Counted from the stretch's first letter, positions 18,580 to 28,543 are shown. The stretch is DNA of 64,000 nucleotides from Serpentinicella sp031432315 (GCF_031432315.1 NZ_JAVKGO010000004.1:1-64000), one strand, 5' to 3'. The notes: generated from the letters alone by a model not told the origin. A program made the numbers and translations.

Positions 18580-18728
18580 TTTATATGCCTCCTATGTTTC
18601 CAAAAATATGTCTACATTTAATTTCTGTCATAATAATATTTCTAGTAATAAATTCTACATTTGTATACAAACTCCTCTATATACTTTCATGATACGCATT
18701 AGAAATATATTACATTTTCACACTACAC

Positions 18729-18757
18729 ATTTTACACTATAAATTTTAAATTCGCAA
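18729..18757 (-). promoter_or_regulatory. Candidate promoter of the polysaccharide operon
   Basis: On the minus strand TTGCGA and TAAAAT are separated by 17 bp, about 150 bp upstream of the wzz start. The -35 box matches consensus at only four of six positions, so this is tentative. Confidence 0.35.
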
Positions 18758-18805
18758 TTAATTTTTGAATTCTTCAAAGTTTCTTTAAAATTTGTTTAAA
18801 CATTG

Positions 18806-18836
18806 AAAAAAGGAGAAGGCAAAAGACCTTCTCCTT
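18806..18836 (-). terminator. pyrG intrinsic terminator
   Basis: The 10-bp stem AAGGAGAAGG/CCTTCTCCTT with a 7-nt loop is followed on the minus strand by a T run. It starts about 28 bp after the pyrG stop. Confidence 0.92.
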
Positions 18837-18863
18837 GATTATATTTCAATGTATTTTATATTA

Positions 18864-20465
18864 CTACTTAGTATTTTTGGCTGCGCTTATAAAGTCTCTA
18901 AACAGTGGATGCGGTCTTGTTGGTCTAGATTTAAATTCTGGGTGGAATTGTCCGGCTACGTACCATGGGTGGTCTTTTATTTCAACGATTTCAACCAATC
19001 TTTCATCTGGAGAGATCCCACTTATTGTTAAGCCTGATTCGGTTAATTGATCCCTAAATTCGTTATTAAACTCATAACGATGACGATGTCTTTCGTAAAT
19101 TAGATCTTCATTATAGGACGCATGGGCTTTTGTTTCTGGGTATACTTTACATGGATATAACCCAAGTCTCATGGTGCCGCCTTTGTCTTGCACATCTTTT
19201 TGCTCTGGCATTAGATCGATTACTGGGTATGGTGTCGTTGGTTCTAACTCTGCACTGTGGGCACCCTTTAGACCAACAACGTTTCTAGCAAATTCGATTA
19301 CAGCTAGTTGCATACCTAAGCAGATCCCTAGCATAGGTACTTTGTTCTCCCTTGCATATTTTAGCGCTGCAATTTTTCCTTCTACACCTCGGTCTCCGAA
19401 CCCACCTGGAACAAGAATTCCATCAGCATGCTTTAGTAATTCGCTTGCATTTGCATCGTTAACATCATCGGATTTAATCCAGTCAATGTCAACTTCTACA
19501 TCGTTGTGAATCCCTGCGTGGGTTAAAGACTCTGATACGGAAAGATAAGCGTCTCTTAACTCTACATATTTTCCTACTAAAGCAATTTTGACAGTGCCTT
19601 TTGGATTTTTATGCTTGTCTACAATCTCGTTCCATTGCACTAAGTCATGGTCTCCCGCTTGTAAGCCTAATCGCTTAATTGCCATTTCGTCTAGGCCTTC
19701 TTTTTTAAGCATTAGTGGCACTTCGTAAATGCTGTCTGCATCCATATTTTGAACCACATTTCCTGGATTAAGGTCGCAGAATATACCTATTTTATCTTTC
19801 ATCTCTTCTGAAAGGGCTTGTTCTGTTCTGCATACAACAACATCTGGTTGGATTCCGATGCTTCTTAGTTCTTTTACGCTATGTTGTGTTGGCTTTGTTT
19901 TTAGCTCTCCTGCTTTTCCTAAGTAAGGTACTAATGTTACGTGGATGTACATGACATTTTCTCTACCTGCATCATATTTAACCTGGCGAATTGCCTCTAA
20001 GAAAGGTAAACTTTCTATGTCTCCGACTGTTCCACCGATCTCTGTAATAACGACGTCGAAGTGACCTTCTTTTCCTACACGATAAATACGATCTTTAATT
20101 TCATTGGTAATGTGAGGTATTACTTGTACTGTACCTCCTAAGTAGTCACCTTTACGCTCTTTGTTAAGTACGTTCCAGTATACTTTTCCTGAAGTTACTG
20201 AACTTGCTTTGCTAAGGTTAATATCAATAAATCTTTCGTAGTGTCCTAAATCTAAATCTGCCTCTGCACCATCATCCGTAACGAAAACTTCTCCGTGCTG
20301 GTACGGACTCATGGTTCCTGGGTCGATATTAATATATGGATCAAATTTTTGAATGCTTACTTTTAGTCCTCTGCTTTTTAAAAGTTGGCCTAAAGATGCT
20401 GCTGTAATACCTTTGCCTAAGGAAGATACAACGCCGCCGGTCACAAAAATATACTTGGTAGTCAT
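18864..20465 (-). CDS. pyrG: CTP synthase
   Basis: CTP synthase of 533 aa, the normal length. It converts UTP to CTP with glutamine. The N-terminal synthetase domain has FVTGGVVSSLGKGITAASLG and the DPGTMSPYQHGEVFV and EIGGTVGDIESLPF motifs. The C-terminal class I glutamine amidotransferase has GICLGMQLAVIEFA (nucleophile Cys) and the HPEF pair in QFHPEFKSRP. GGATG lies upstream of the ATG. A small hairpin (20506-20523) is present in the leader, but no reiterative-transcription start of the Bacillus pyrG type could be recognised with confidence. Monocistronic, with its own terminator. Confidence 0.98.
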   Translation of the reverse strand: MTTKYIFVTGGVVSSLGKGITAASLGQLLKSRGLKVSIQKFDPYINIDPGTMSPYQHGEVFVTDDGAEADLDLGHYERFIDINLSKASSVTSGKVYWNVLNKERKGDYLGGTVQVIPHITNEIKDRIYRVGKEGHFDVVITEIGGTVGDIESLPFLEAIRQVKYDAGRENVMYIHVTLVPYLGKAGELKTKPTQHSVKELRSIGIQPDVVVCRTEQALSEEMKDKIGIFCDLNPGNVVQNMDADSIYEVPLMLKKEGLDEMAIKRLGLQAGDHDLVQWNEIVDKHKNPKGTVKIALVGKYVELRDAYLSVSESLTHAGIHNDVEVDIDWIKSDDVNDANASELLKHADGILVPGGFGDRGVEGKIAALKYARENKVPMLGICLGMQLAVIEFARNVVGLKGAHSAELEPTTPYPVIDLMPEQKDVQDKGGTMRLGLYPCKVYPETKAHASYNEDLIYERHRHRYEFNNEFRDQLTESGLTISGISPDERLVEIVEIKDHPWYVAGQFHPEFKSRPTRPHPLFRDFISAAKNTK

Positions 20466-20534
20466 GGTTTATTACATCCTTTCTGTTTTTGAGTATTCTA
20501 TGTTAAATCAGGCTTGCTGATTAGAATTAGGGTT

Positions 20535-20593
20535 GTTTTAACAATAGTTGAGCAGTTGTTAAACCATTGTTCAACCATTGCGTAGCTATGGTA
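20535..20593 (+). repeat. 11-bp unit array D1
   Basis: The array reads ttttaacaatagttgagcag and continues in 11-bp steps, ending near agctatggtaa, upstream of pyrG. It is followed by a gttggaaagttg tract and gaaagtcaaaacc, the module order seen at other sites. Confidence 0.85.
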
Positions 20594-20626
20594 AGTTGGA
20601 AAGTTGAAAGAGAAAGTCAAAACCTT

Positions 20627-20740
20627 AATTTTAACAATTGTTGAGCAGTTGTTAAACGGTTATTCAACTATTGTTCAACCATCGTTTAACCATTGCTTAG
20701 CTATGGTAATAACAACTATTGCTTAGCTACTGTTCCACTA
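20627..20740 (+). repeat. 11-bp unit array D2
   Basis: One of the clearest arrays. Consecutive 11-mers are aacaattgttg, agcagttgtta, aacggttattc, aactattgttc, aaccatcgttt, aaccattgctt and agctatggtaa. Each unit keeps AAC..T.GTT dyad symmetry. With D1 it fills most of the 393-bp gap between pyrG and the sortase gene. A 21-bp hairpin (aggtcgcc/ggcgacct, 20769-20789) lies beyond it and may end the sortase transcript. Confidence 0.88.
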
Positions 20741-20858
20741 TTTATTTTTTTGTCCGTTAAATTAGTTAGGTCGCCCCTTAGGCGACCTATGTACATAACA
20801 TTTAGATTATACCACTATTGTTTTGCCTTTACAATATTATTTTCTGAAAGGATGTATT

Positions 20859-21605
20859 TTATTCTAATGCTGGTAAGTTCTCGTTAGTTTTTACTTGTCT
20901 TGCGTGTACTACGAATCGTGCGTCATCAAAGTCGTAACTACAGGTTGAAAGGGTTAATATTTTATCATCGGTTGTCAGCTCTACATCTGATGTGTGCATT
21001 GATGCATGTATTGTATGGTTTAAGAAGTCAGTGTATGCTTCTTCTGTATTAAAATTTGGTGTTATATAATATTCATTTGGATCACTTACATATACGGAGT
21101 ATATCTCCCACTGATATTCCCCATGGGGTGTATTGAACTGAATGATCTTTTCTTGGTTAAAGAACTCATATTCTTTATAATTTTTCAATGCTTTAAACAT
21201 GGATCCGTCTCTCATTTGATGTCCGTATATAACCGTGTTTAGGTCAAGTTCTACTGGATTGTTTCGATAATCCATGAATATGGCGCCGCCTTCGTTTCTA
21301 TTGCCCATAAAGTTAATATTTAAGTAATGGCTATTATCATGGCTTTGTACTACAGGGTAATCTATCCTTGTGTTATCAATGCGAATCCATCCAACTGTAT
21401 CTTGGTTTAATTCTAGCAAGCTTTCAAAACGTCTTTCATTTGTGAGTTCTTCCCCACCGTAGTAGTCTTGTTCAACATAATAAATTTCACTTATTGCGTT
21501 GTAATCTCTAGCGTTTTTTCGGTATTCGTTAAGTTTTAGGAGTATAGATCCTACACTAAAAAGGAAGATACATGCCACTATAAAATATATCATTTTTTTC
21601 TTCAT
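20859..21605 (-). CDS. srtB: Class B sortase
   Basis: Membrane-anchored transpeptidase of 248 aa that attaches a sorted protein to the cell wall. An N-terminal signal anchor covers residues 5-22. The catalytic triad is visible as His129 (VIYGHQM), Cys222 (TLSTCSYDF) and Arg230 (DDARFVV). The TLSTC box and the helical insert between His and Cys are class B features. The upstream gene in the same orientation ends in an NPKTG sorting signal, and NPQTN/NPKTG motifs are the known class B substrates. This makes a dedicated pair likely. Confidence 0.93.
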   Translation of the reverse strand: MKKKMIYFIVACIFLFSVGSILLKLNEYRKNARDYNAISEIYYVEQDYYGGEELTNERRFESLLELNQDTVGWIRIDNTRIDYPVVQSHDNSHYLNINFMGNRNEGGAIFMDYRNNPVELDLNTVIYGHQMRDGSMFKALKNYKEYEFFNQEKIIQFNTPHGEYQWEIYSVYVSDPNEYYITPNFNTEEAYTDFLNHTIHASMHTSDVELTTDDKILTLSTCSYDFDDARFVVHARQVKTNENLPALE

Positions 21606-21655
21606 ATTTATTCACCTACTAGTATATATTATTTGTACTATTTTACCATAAATGA

Positions 21656-21679
21656 AAGAAGCGGGGTATCCCCCGCTTC
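21656..21679 (-). terminator. Hairpin after the WG-repeat gene
   Basis: GAAGCGGG/CCCGCTTC stem directly after the stop of the WG-repeat gene, followed on the minus strand by TTTC. It probably ends or attenuates transcription before srtB. Confidence 0.7.
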
Positions 21680-21682
21680 AGT

Positions 21683-23860
21683 TTAGTTTATTTTTACTTG
21701 TTTTCTGTTAATGAATAAAACTGCACCTGATACTAGTGCTAAAACGATATAAGGAGCAATTCCTTTGTCTCCAGTTTTTGGATTGTCAGATTGTTTTTCT
21801 TCTTCAGCACCTTCTGCTGCTGTATCCTCAAATACAGTGAATCTACTCCAGTGATCAGTCATACCTATAATTGTATTGCCTTCTCCTAGTTTGCTGTCAA
21901 TCGCTTCCCACTTGTTCTCTTCTGGGTTAAACCAGTAAACAGATAAATTGTCCTCATTTTCTACAGCTTCAGGATCGAAAGAGAATGTCATCTCGATTTT
22001 TTCTCCAAACTGGGTAATTCTTGTATTATCAGCCATTAGTGAAAAATCAAATACTGGTGCCACATACTTTAAGTTATCAACGGCATATCCTATAGTTGCT
22101 CCTACTTCTTCGATTTTTATTTCTACGTTCTCGAAACTATCTAGCCCGGCATCTTTTATTGCTTTATTTATTGCTTTCGTCCAAATATTTGTTGGTACAT
22201 TTAGTACAACTTTTTCTTCTATTTGAATATTTTGAGTTTCTTTTGCCGTAAACTCTTTTCTCGTTAACCTTGTTTCTACTTTTGTCGGTTGTGCTGGTTC
22301 CTCTTTATCTACTGGCTTTTCTCCCGACTCTTCATCTATCGGTTCTTCTTGTTTTGGCTTTTCTTCCGGTTCTTCTAGTAAAGTATTTAGGTTTACAACA
22401 CCCCACTTACCCTCTTTTTCAACACCAAGAATGCCATTTCTAAAAAGCATTAAACCACGATCCTCAATTAATACTACAACATTTCCTTCTCTATCTACGA
22501 CTCCTCTTTTATCTCCCTTACTTACTTGTATGTATCCATCTACTATACCTGAATCTATCGAATCATATATTGATAGTACGCTTAACTCCTGTCCATTTGT
22601 GTCTATAATGCTTCTTTGCCATTCTTCCTCGTAAACTTCTGCTAATCCTTCATTAAAATTACCTACCCACAAATACTTAGGTTCCACAACTCCATTTCCT
22701 TCTTTGTCGATAAAGCCCCACTTACTTTCTTCATTTTGTACTGCAAGAAATCCTTCAGAATAAGAAAATCCTAGTCTATTATATTGGGGTTTTACCAATT
22801 CTTCTCCTACCTGATTTACAATCCCCCACTTTCGTTCTTCATTTTGCATTCCTATTAAGCCTTCCCAAAAGCTCCTTACGTAACTATACTTCGGTGATAC
22901 TATTTCCTTTCCTTCTTTGTTAATAATACCCCATTCATCATTTTCGTTTTTAACCCCTGCTAAGCCTCCAACGAAAGAATTTACTTCATTATACTTAGGT
23001 TCTATAACATTTTCTCCTTCTTTATCTATAAAACCCCAATTGCCTTCTTCATTTTTCACTGGTAACAATCCATCTGAAAAATTCCACCCAACTTGTTTAT
23101 ACTTAGGTTCTATAATTTCTTTCCCTTCTTGATCTATAAAGCCCCATTTTTCTTCGTCATTTTTAAAAGCCGTTAACTCTCCTAAAAGATACGATATAAT
23201 TTCATCATATTTCGGTTCGACTACTACTCTACCTTCTTTATCAACAAATCCCCACTTTTTTTCTTCATTTTGTACTGCAGCTAAATCTCCCCAAAAATAT
23301 GTTACATTTACATATCTAGGCTCTACAACTTCTTCACCTTTTTTGTTAATAAATCCCCACTTTTCTTCTTCATTTTGTACTGGGGCAAACCCATTTCCAA
23401 ATGGTCTGGCCTCTACATATTGGGGTGAAATAATTTCTTTTCCTTCTTTGTTAATAAATCCAAATCCATTTTCATGTTCTACTAATGCTAACCCTTCATT
23501 AAACCCATGTATTCGATTGTATGTTGGTTTTACTATTTCTTTACCATCTTTATTTACAAGTCCCCACATGCCTTCTTCGTTGCTAACTCTTGCCAGTCCA
23601 TGTCCAGAAACCCACACTTGATTATACACAGGCTCTAGAATCAGCTCTCCGTTTTCATTTGTAAAACCCCACTTTCCATCTTTCATCACAGCTACATACC
23701 CTTCATATGAATGATAAACATTATCATACACATACTCTGGTTCTACAAATGTATTCGCTGCCTGTGCAAAGGCGCCCCCTACTAGATTTGGCATTAATGA
23801 AAATATCATTAATACTGTTAGTGTCCAAACAATCCCTTTTTTAAAACTGTTTTTTCCCAT
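21683..23860 (-). CDS. WG-repeat surface protein with NPKTG anchor
   Basis: Secreted, wall-anchored protein of about 725 aa. A signal peptide (residues 8-35, ending AFAQA) is followed by 12-13 WG-type repeats of about 36 residues (KWGFIDKEG-like cores) across residues 50-480. Then come an E/P-rich linker, a conserved globular domain (about 530-680) and a C-terminal sorting signal with NPKTG, a hydrophobic helix and an RKQVKIN tail. NPKTG matches class B sortase substrates, and srtB is next door. The ligand of WG repeats is unknown. The second ATG (23860) is better spaced from AAGGAG than the first (23866). Confidence 0.88.
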   Translation of the reverse strand: MGKNSFKKGIVWTLTVLMIFSLMPNLVGGAFAQAANTFVEPEYVYDNVYHSYEGYVAVMKDGKWGFTNENGELILEPVYNQVWVSGHGLARVSNEEGMWGLVNKDGKEIVKPTYNRIHGFNEGLALVEHENGFGFINKEGKEIISPQYVEARPFGNGFAPVQNEEEKWGFINKKGEEVVEPRYVNVTYFWGDLAAVQNEEKKWGFVDKEGRVVVEPKYDEIISYLLGELTAFKNDEEKWGFIDQEGKEIIEPKYKQVGWNFSDGLLPVKNEEGNWGFIDKEGENVIEPKYNEVNSFVGGLAGVKNENDEWGIINKEGKEIVSPKYSYVRSFWEGLIGMQNEERKWGIVNQVGEELVKPQYNRLGFSYSEGFLAVQNEESKWGFIDKEGNGVVEPKYLWVGNFNEGLAEVYEEEWQRSIIDTNGQELSVLSIYDSIDSGIVDGYIQVSKGDKRGVVDREGNVVVLIEDRGLMLFRNGILGVEKEGKWGVVNLNTLLEEPEEKPKQEEPIDEESGEKPVDKEEPAQPTKVETRLTRKEFTAKETQNIQIEEKVVLNVPTNIWTKAINKAIKDAGLDSFENVEIKIEEVGATIGYAVDNLKYVAPVFDFSLMADNTRITQFGEKIEMTFSFDPEAVENEDNLSVYWFNPEENKWEAIDSKLGEGNTIIGMTDHWSRFTVFEDTAAEGAEEEKQSDNPKTGDKGIAPYIVLALVSGAVLFINRKQVKIN

Positions 23861-23911
23861 GATCATACTCCTTTTCTTTTATATTTATTTTACGCATTAG
23901 CACCTTTAAAT

Positions 23912-25720
23912 TTAAGGTAATAATGGTATTTGGTGTTGATTGTCTAAATATTGCACTAGAATGCTTTGTTGTTTTGTTGACTTCTCAACATGGTAGTTAT
24001 ACATTTTTATATGCTTATTTATTTTATCTTCAGGAATTTTTTCATTAATTAGATACCGAGCATACTCATATAGATCTAGTTCATAGGGTGTTAATTCAAT
24101 GCCTGACATCAATGTATTTACTGCATCTTCGTAGGCTCCCTTTTCTTCTAAAATTCTTGCCCCTATAACGTGTTTTTCTACTGTGTTATATTTTAAATTT
24201 TTGGCTAGACTTAACGACTTTTCGTTTTGTCCTAATACAAAAAGACTTTCTACATACACTAATTGATTAGGATAACTGTTTTTTAACAATGCAGGCTTCT
24301 TTTCAAATATAGAAATAGTCTCCATGTAATGACCAGCGCTTGTTGCTCTTTGTGCTTTTTGCATGGTGACTTGTCCAAAAAAACTATAAACTAATAAAAT
24401 TGCCACTAGTCCTATCGGGACTACGACGTAAGTCCTTTTTATAGTGCTTTTGTTTTTATCTACATTAAAACTTGATAAAATCAATGTAATTAATAGAAGG
24501 TTTATAGATAAAAAAGATAGTGTAAAATCAAAAACACTGTGGAGTAGAACAATAGTAGCAGCAGAAGTTAAATAGACGTTTTTTCGATTGAGTCTTTTAA
24601 TTAAAATTATAATTAACAGCAATACAGCTATAATGGCTATTATTCCAGCATCTACTCCTATTTGTATAACACTAGAATGTACATGTGTTGCTGTGTATTG
24701 TGCTGTCTGCCATTGTCCTTTTAAATACTGCCAGTTTCCAGGACCAAGACCCACTAAGGGATTTGATAGAATGGCTCTTCCACCATCAGTAATTTGAATC
24801 AATCTTTCTACAAAGGTCTGACTTCCCTGCATTAGTCTATCTGTAGAAAATATAAAAATAACACCAATACTACTTATTGCATAAAAAACATAATTCATCT
24901 TGTATTTAAATACTTTTTCTACAACGGTTATATAATACCTACAGGTTACTATCAGCGTACCCATTACAACTCCACCAACAATACTTGAGTCAAGCATAGT
25001 TCGTGATATATAAATCCCTACTGCAAATACAGTGGAGATAAATAACCTAGTTAAATTCTGATTAATCTGCATATAAATTTCTGTTTTTTCTTTTTTTTGT
25101 GTAAACATAATACTTAGTCCAATACCTACTACATAGGAAGCTATTGCCCCTATGGACTGGGTGAGCAAAAGTGCAACTTCAATTATAGGAATATATTTAA
25201 TCGCTTTTTTCTCTTTTTCAAATCTCATGGATAATGCAATTGCAGCAAAAAATATTCCAGCTGCATTGGCATATTGAAAAGGGAATTGTAACCGATTCAC
25301 TATAACACTTCCACCAATATTAAAAATCCTTACATATGAAATGATAGCAACACATGAAATTATAATAGTAAATATATTTACAAACCTTATAATGGATAAC
25401 CTCTCTTCAACAGTTATATTCAAAAGAATTAACCAAAATAGAAAGAGGGTGATAGGATGAATTGAACGTATGAGTACATCTATTGAAAAACCTGTAATGA
25501 TAGTACTTATTAAATATACCAAGCAGATTACACCCATCAAAATTGTTTCTCTTTTAAAAGGTACTGTTTTGCAGGTAAACATACCTATTACAGAAAGGAT
25601 TATTCCTATAAAAATATGTACAATTGGATAAAATCCACCTTGAAGCAGTACTGTTAGGCATAGTATTATTGACAATAAAACCGAAACGAAAATCACCTCT
25701 TTTATGATAACAATCATCAA
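23912..25720 (-). CDS. O-antigen-ligase-like membrane protein with TPR tail
   Basis: A 602-aa protein. Residues 1-430 carry about 12 membrane helices including the Wzy_C/O-antigen-ligase signature GLGPGNWQYLK...THVHSSVIQIGVDAG. The C-terminal 150 residues are soluble and look like tetratricopeptide helices (AQRATSAGHYMETISIFEKK...ILEEKGAYEDAVNTL). Family members ligate or polymerise glycans onto lipids or proteins. It is separate from the main polysaccharide cluster, so it may serve a secondary wall polymer or protein glycosylation. The start is uncertain because no strong RBS is seen. Confidence 0.75.
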   Translation of the reverse strand: MMIVIIKEVIFVSVLLSIILCLTVLLQGGFYPIVHIFIGIILSVIGMFTCKTVPFKRETILMGVICLVYLISTIITGFSIDVLIRSIHPITLFLFWLILLNITVEERLSIIRFVNIFTIIISCVAIISYVRIFNIGGSVIVNRLQFPFQYANAAGIFFAAIALSMRFEKEKKAIKYIPIIEVALLLTQSIGAIASYVVGIGLSIMFTQKKEKTEIYMQINQNLTRLFISTVFAVGIYISRTMLDSSIVGGVVMGTLIVTCRYYITVVEKVFKYKMNYVFYAISSIGVIFIFSTDRLMQGSQTFVERLIQITDGGRAILSNPLVGLGPGNWQYLKGQWQTAQYTATHVHSSVIQIGVDAGIIAIIAVLLLIIILIKRLNRKNVYLTSAATIVLLHSVFDFTLSFLSINLLLITLILSSFNVDKNKSTIKRTYVVVPIGLVAILLVYSFFGQVTMQKAQRATSAGHYMETISIFEKKPALLKNSYPNQLVYVESLFVLGQNEKSLSLAKNLKYNTVEKHVIGARILEEKGAYEDAVNTLMSGIELTPYELDLYEYARYLINEKIPEDKINKHIKMYNYHVEKSTKQQSILVQYLDNQHQIPLLP

Positions 25721-25834
25721 GTGTCTTAATATTATATAAAATTATCTTCGCCATTTTATTGGAAATTCCTTCTTGTATATGTAAAATAGTCTATAAAATT
25801 CTTTTTTATCCATATTAATATCAGTTTGTAGATT

Positions 25835-25945
25835 GTATAAAGAAGCGGTTAGCACCACTTTTACTAGAAAACTCTAGGTTTCCTTCGACAACAGCAAATT
25901 CTAAATTTCGGCAGGGGATTTCACCCCTTACAACCCCTGTTTTTT
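25835..25945. ncRNA. Candidate structured RNA between spoIIE and the ligase-like gene
   Basis: A 270-bp gap holds a run of short hairpins: aagcggt/accactt, ctaga/tctag, aaatt/aattt and cagggg/cccctg. On the plus strand the last stem (25912-25939) is followed at once by six T, like an intrinsic terminator, although no plus-strand gene is present. The GGGG can pair with either of two CCCC runs. Strand and function are not known; no named riboswitch class fits convincingly. Confidence 0.35.
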
Positions 25946-25992
25946 ATATAATCAGACAGTAGCACTTTCCTACTATATAAATCAGCCTCTGC

Positions 25993-28395
25993 TTAAATAG
26001 AGGCTGTTTCCCATATTTTTGTAACCATGACGGTCATATCGTCTTCTGGATCGTTTCCAGTAAAGCTTAGGGCTTCTTTTAAAATATCATCTGCCAGTTG
26101 CTGTGGATTTCTAGTTTGGGCATTGGTTATAATGTTATAGATCCAAACTTCGTTATCGTTATTGGCTTCTAATATGCCGTCAGAAACCATAATGATAAAG
26201 TCTCCTGATGTTATCTTTTGACTGTTTTCTTGTACTTCAATATCTTGAAGCATTCCTACTGGTAGGCTTGATGCACTAATTCTTTCTACATCTCCGTTCT
26301 TTCTTCTTATGTAGGTTGGGGCTGTGCCTATCTTAATAAAGTCTACGTTACCTTGGTGCATATCTATTAGTGCCATGTCTACTGTGGAAAACATTTCTTT
26401 TGAAGACTTTAGTATAAGCATTGAATTGATTGTTTTTATTGCCATCTCTCTATCGAATCCGGCTTCCATCATTTTTTCTAACATAGTAATGGTTGCATTA
26501 GATTGGACAAAAGCTTTTTCTCCTGCCCCCATACCGTCGCTGATGGCCATCATATACTGATTTTCATTGATGTTCATAAAGGTATAACTATCCCCGGAGC
26601 AATCATTCCCTAATTTATTTATTTTTGCTACCTTTGTTGTTGCTCCAAAATGATTTGCTTCTACAAGGGTAAAGCTACAGCCCTCGTCTTCGTTATGCGA
26701 GTAACAGCTTTTGGCGGTTTTCTTTATTAGGTCTATTCCAAGGGCTTTTGAGATCGTTGGTAGAAACTTTTCATTACAACTTTCTCTGTTATAGCAGGGG
26801 TTCTTTTCTACCATTACTTCTACGTTTCCTTTTTGATTGGTGGATACCATTAATTTTTTTACAGATAAACCGGCTTGATCTAATGCAATATATAGATTGT
26901 TTTCAACATCTGAGTCAAATCTAATATCCTCGTTTACATCACTTGCTAATGATTTTAATATTTGAGATACACTTTTTATTTGTTCTCCGACTAATTTTCT
27001 TCCTTCTCCCATTCGCTTTTTCCAAACCAGATTTAAATGACTAAGTTCGTAAAGGTGAGTCATTTTTTCTAGAATATCTTGTGGTTTTATGCAACGTTTT
27101 TTAATTTCTTTTGGCAAGTCCTTCATACTAACTTGTCCCTTTGTTTCTATAGTTAGAAGTAGTTCATTCATGTTTTGAAAGGTGCTTGTAAAATTTCTGC
27201 TCCAGCAGTTTCTTTTCATTCCGCAGTCTGTGCAAGTGTGGCTTGCCACATCCTCAATGAGTTTACCGAGGTCTTCTTGTTCAAACACATCCTCACCTTC
27301 TACAATTTCTTCGAAGGTTGATGCAAGTTCTTCAAAGGTTGATGCAAAGTTACTAATTTTCTCGTGCATGATTCCCTTCATTCGTTGACTATGGGTTTGA
27401 TCCGTTTGCATAAGACTGGAAACTGGATTACAAAACTTGGAGAAATAACTCATCCAAGCATCTGGAATCATTAGAAACATGATTGCTGCTAACACTACTT
27501 CTCTAGTTTGTATGAATACTTCTGTGTAACCATTAATGTAAAAGTTTAAAATAATATTTCCTAGTATAAAACCTAAGGCTGCACCTAGCTTCCCGAGTTC
27601 TTTTAATGTTCCTGCTAGCATGCCAGCAAAAGCATATAGTCCTATTGAAACTGGTGGTACTCTAATTAATGACATGCTTGTTATAAGTCCTATCGTTACC
27701 CCTACTGTTGCACCCTGGGCTGCGCCTCCGTTGAAGGCAAAAACTAAAGTAAGCATAATTCCTAATACATTTTTAATAGATAAGTTCAAAATATAAGTAT
27801 CTGTGAAACCCGCTAAACATAGGGCCATAATAATTGCTGCACAAATGATTTCTTCTGTTGACAATACTTTTCTATTGTTTTTTTGTAATGCGATTGGTAG
27901 GGCGTTAATGGATATGTACACGATGACAAATACAACAACGGATTCGAAGACGGTCATAAATAAATCGTACATATAAAAGGTTTTTGTTAAGCTAAATAGT
28001 AGTAACACTATGCAGTGTAACAGCCCAGTTATTGTTGCTGCTTTCAAGGTTCTTGTTTTTCTTATGTCTACTGCAAAATATAGAAATAAGTAAATAATTC
28101 CCGTAGATACAGCATAAGGCACTCCTCCTGAAAGGCCTCTAGCAGATATGGTTCCTATTAAAGCGGTTACGCCTACATAGCCGTATTTCTTGTCTTTTAA
28201 AAGCAGTGCGGCAAAAAATCCTAATCCAAAAGGATTTAAGTTATGTAATATGGCAACCCTGCCCATAAGGAAAGCGATTATGTTTAAAAATACCGCTTGT
28301 TTGTTACTGGTAAATTCAATCGTTTTTTTAGGTTTGTTTTGTTGCATGGATTCATTTAGTTGATTAATGGTTAATTGTAATGATCTACTTGGCAT
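25993..28395 (-). CDS. spoIIE: Stage II sporulation protein E phosphatase
   Basis: SpoIIE of 800 aa, close to the usual length. The N-terminal third has about ten membrane helices (residues 30-330), the middle is a regulatory region with CTDCGMKRNCW, and the C-terminal PP2C-like domain (about 580-795) carries SDGMGAGEKAF, IGTAPTYIRR and VSDGILEANND. In sporulation it dephosphorylates SpoIIAA to activate sigma F in the forespore and takes part in polar septation. It is direct evidence that the organism forms endospores. GGGGAAGGAC sits just before the ATG. A hairpin (25983-26006) overlaps the stop codon. Confidence 0.97.
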   Translation of the reverse strand: MPSRSLQLTINQLNESMQQNKPKKTIEFTSNKQAVFLNIIAFLMGRVAILHNLNPFGLGFFAALLLKDKKYGYVGVTALIGTISARGLSGGVPYAVSTGIIYLFLYFAVDIRKTRTLKAATITGLLHCIVLLLFSLTKTFYMYDLFMTVFESVVVFVIVYISINALPIALQKNNRKVLSTEEIICAAIIMALCLAGFTDTYILNLSIKNVLGIMLTLVFAFNGGAAQGATVGVTIGLITSMSLIRVPPVSIGLYAFAGMLAGTLKELGKLGAALGFILGNIILNFYINGYTEVFIQTREVVLAAIMFLMIPDAWMSYFSKFCNPVSSLMQTDQTHSQRMKGIMHEKISNFASTFEELASTFEEIVEGEDVFEQEDLGKLIEDVASHTCTDCGMKRNCWSRNFTSTFQNMNELLLTIETKGQVSMKDLPKEIKKRCIKPQDILEKMTHLYELSHLNLVWKKRMGEGRKLVGEQIKSVSQILKSLASDVNEDIRFDSDVENNLYIALDQAGLSVKKLMVSTNQKGNVEVMVEKNPCYNRESCNEKFLPTISKALGIDLIKKTAKSCYSHNEDEGCSFTLVEANHFGATTKVAKINKLGNDCSGDSYTFMNINENQYMMAISDGMGAGEKAFVQSNATITMLEKMMEAGFDREMAIKTINSMLILKSSKEMFSTVDMALIDMHQGNVDFIKIGTAPTYIRRKNGDVERISASSLPVGMLQDIEVQENSQKITSGDFIIMVSDGILEANNDNEVWIYNIITNAQTRNPQQLADDILKEALSFTGNDPEDDMTVMVTKIWETASI

Positions 28396-28482
28396 GTCCT
28401 TCCCCCTTGTGTTGGTTTATTGTTTTTGTTTTAGTTGGTTAGTTGGTTAGTGGTTAGTTGGTTAGTGGTTAGTTGGTTAGTT

Positions 28483-28543
28483 TTTAACAATAGTTAAGCA
28501 GTTGTTGAGCGGTTGTTAAACCATTGTTCAACTATTGATTAAC
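28483..28543 (+). repeat. 11-bp unit array E in the spoIIE leader
   Basis: GTTGGTTA tracts (28430-28480) are followed by tttttaacaatagttaagca and four further 11-bp units. The element lies between the predicted spoIIE promoter and its start codon, so it would be transcribed in antisense orientation in the leader. Confidence 0.82.

Noticed and set aside
25835..25945. FMN or c-di-AMP (ydaO) riboswitch
   Set aside because: GGGGTGAAAT and GCTAACC on the minus strand recall parts of these aptamers, but the remaining conserved elements and an expression platform are missing.
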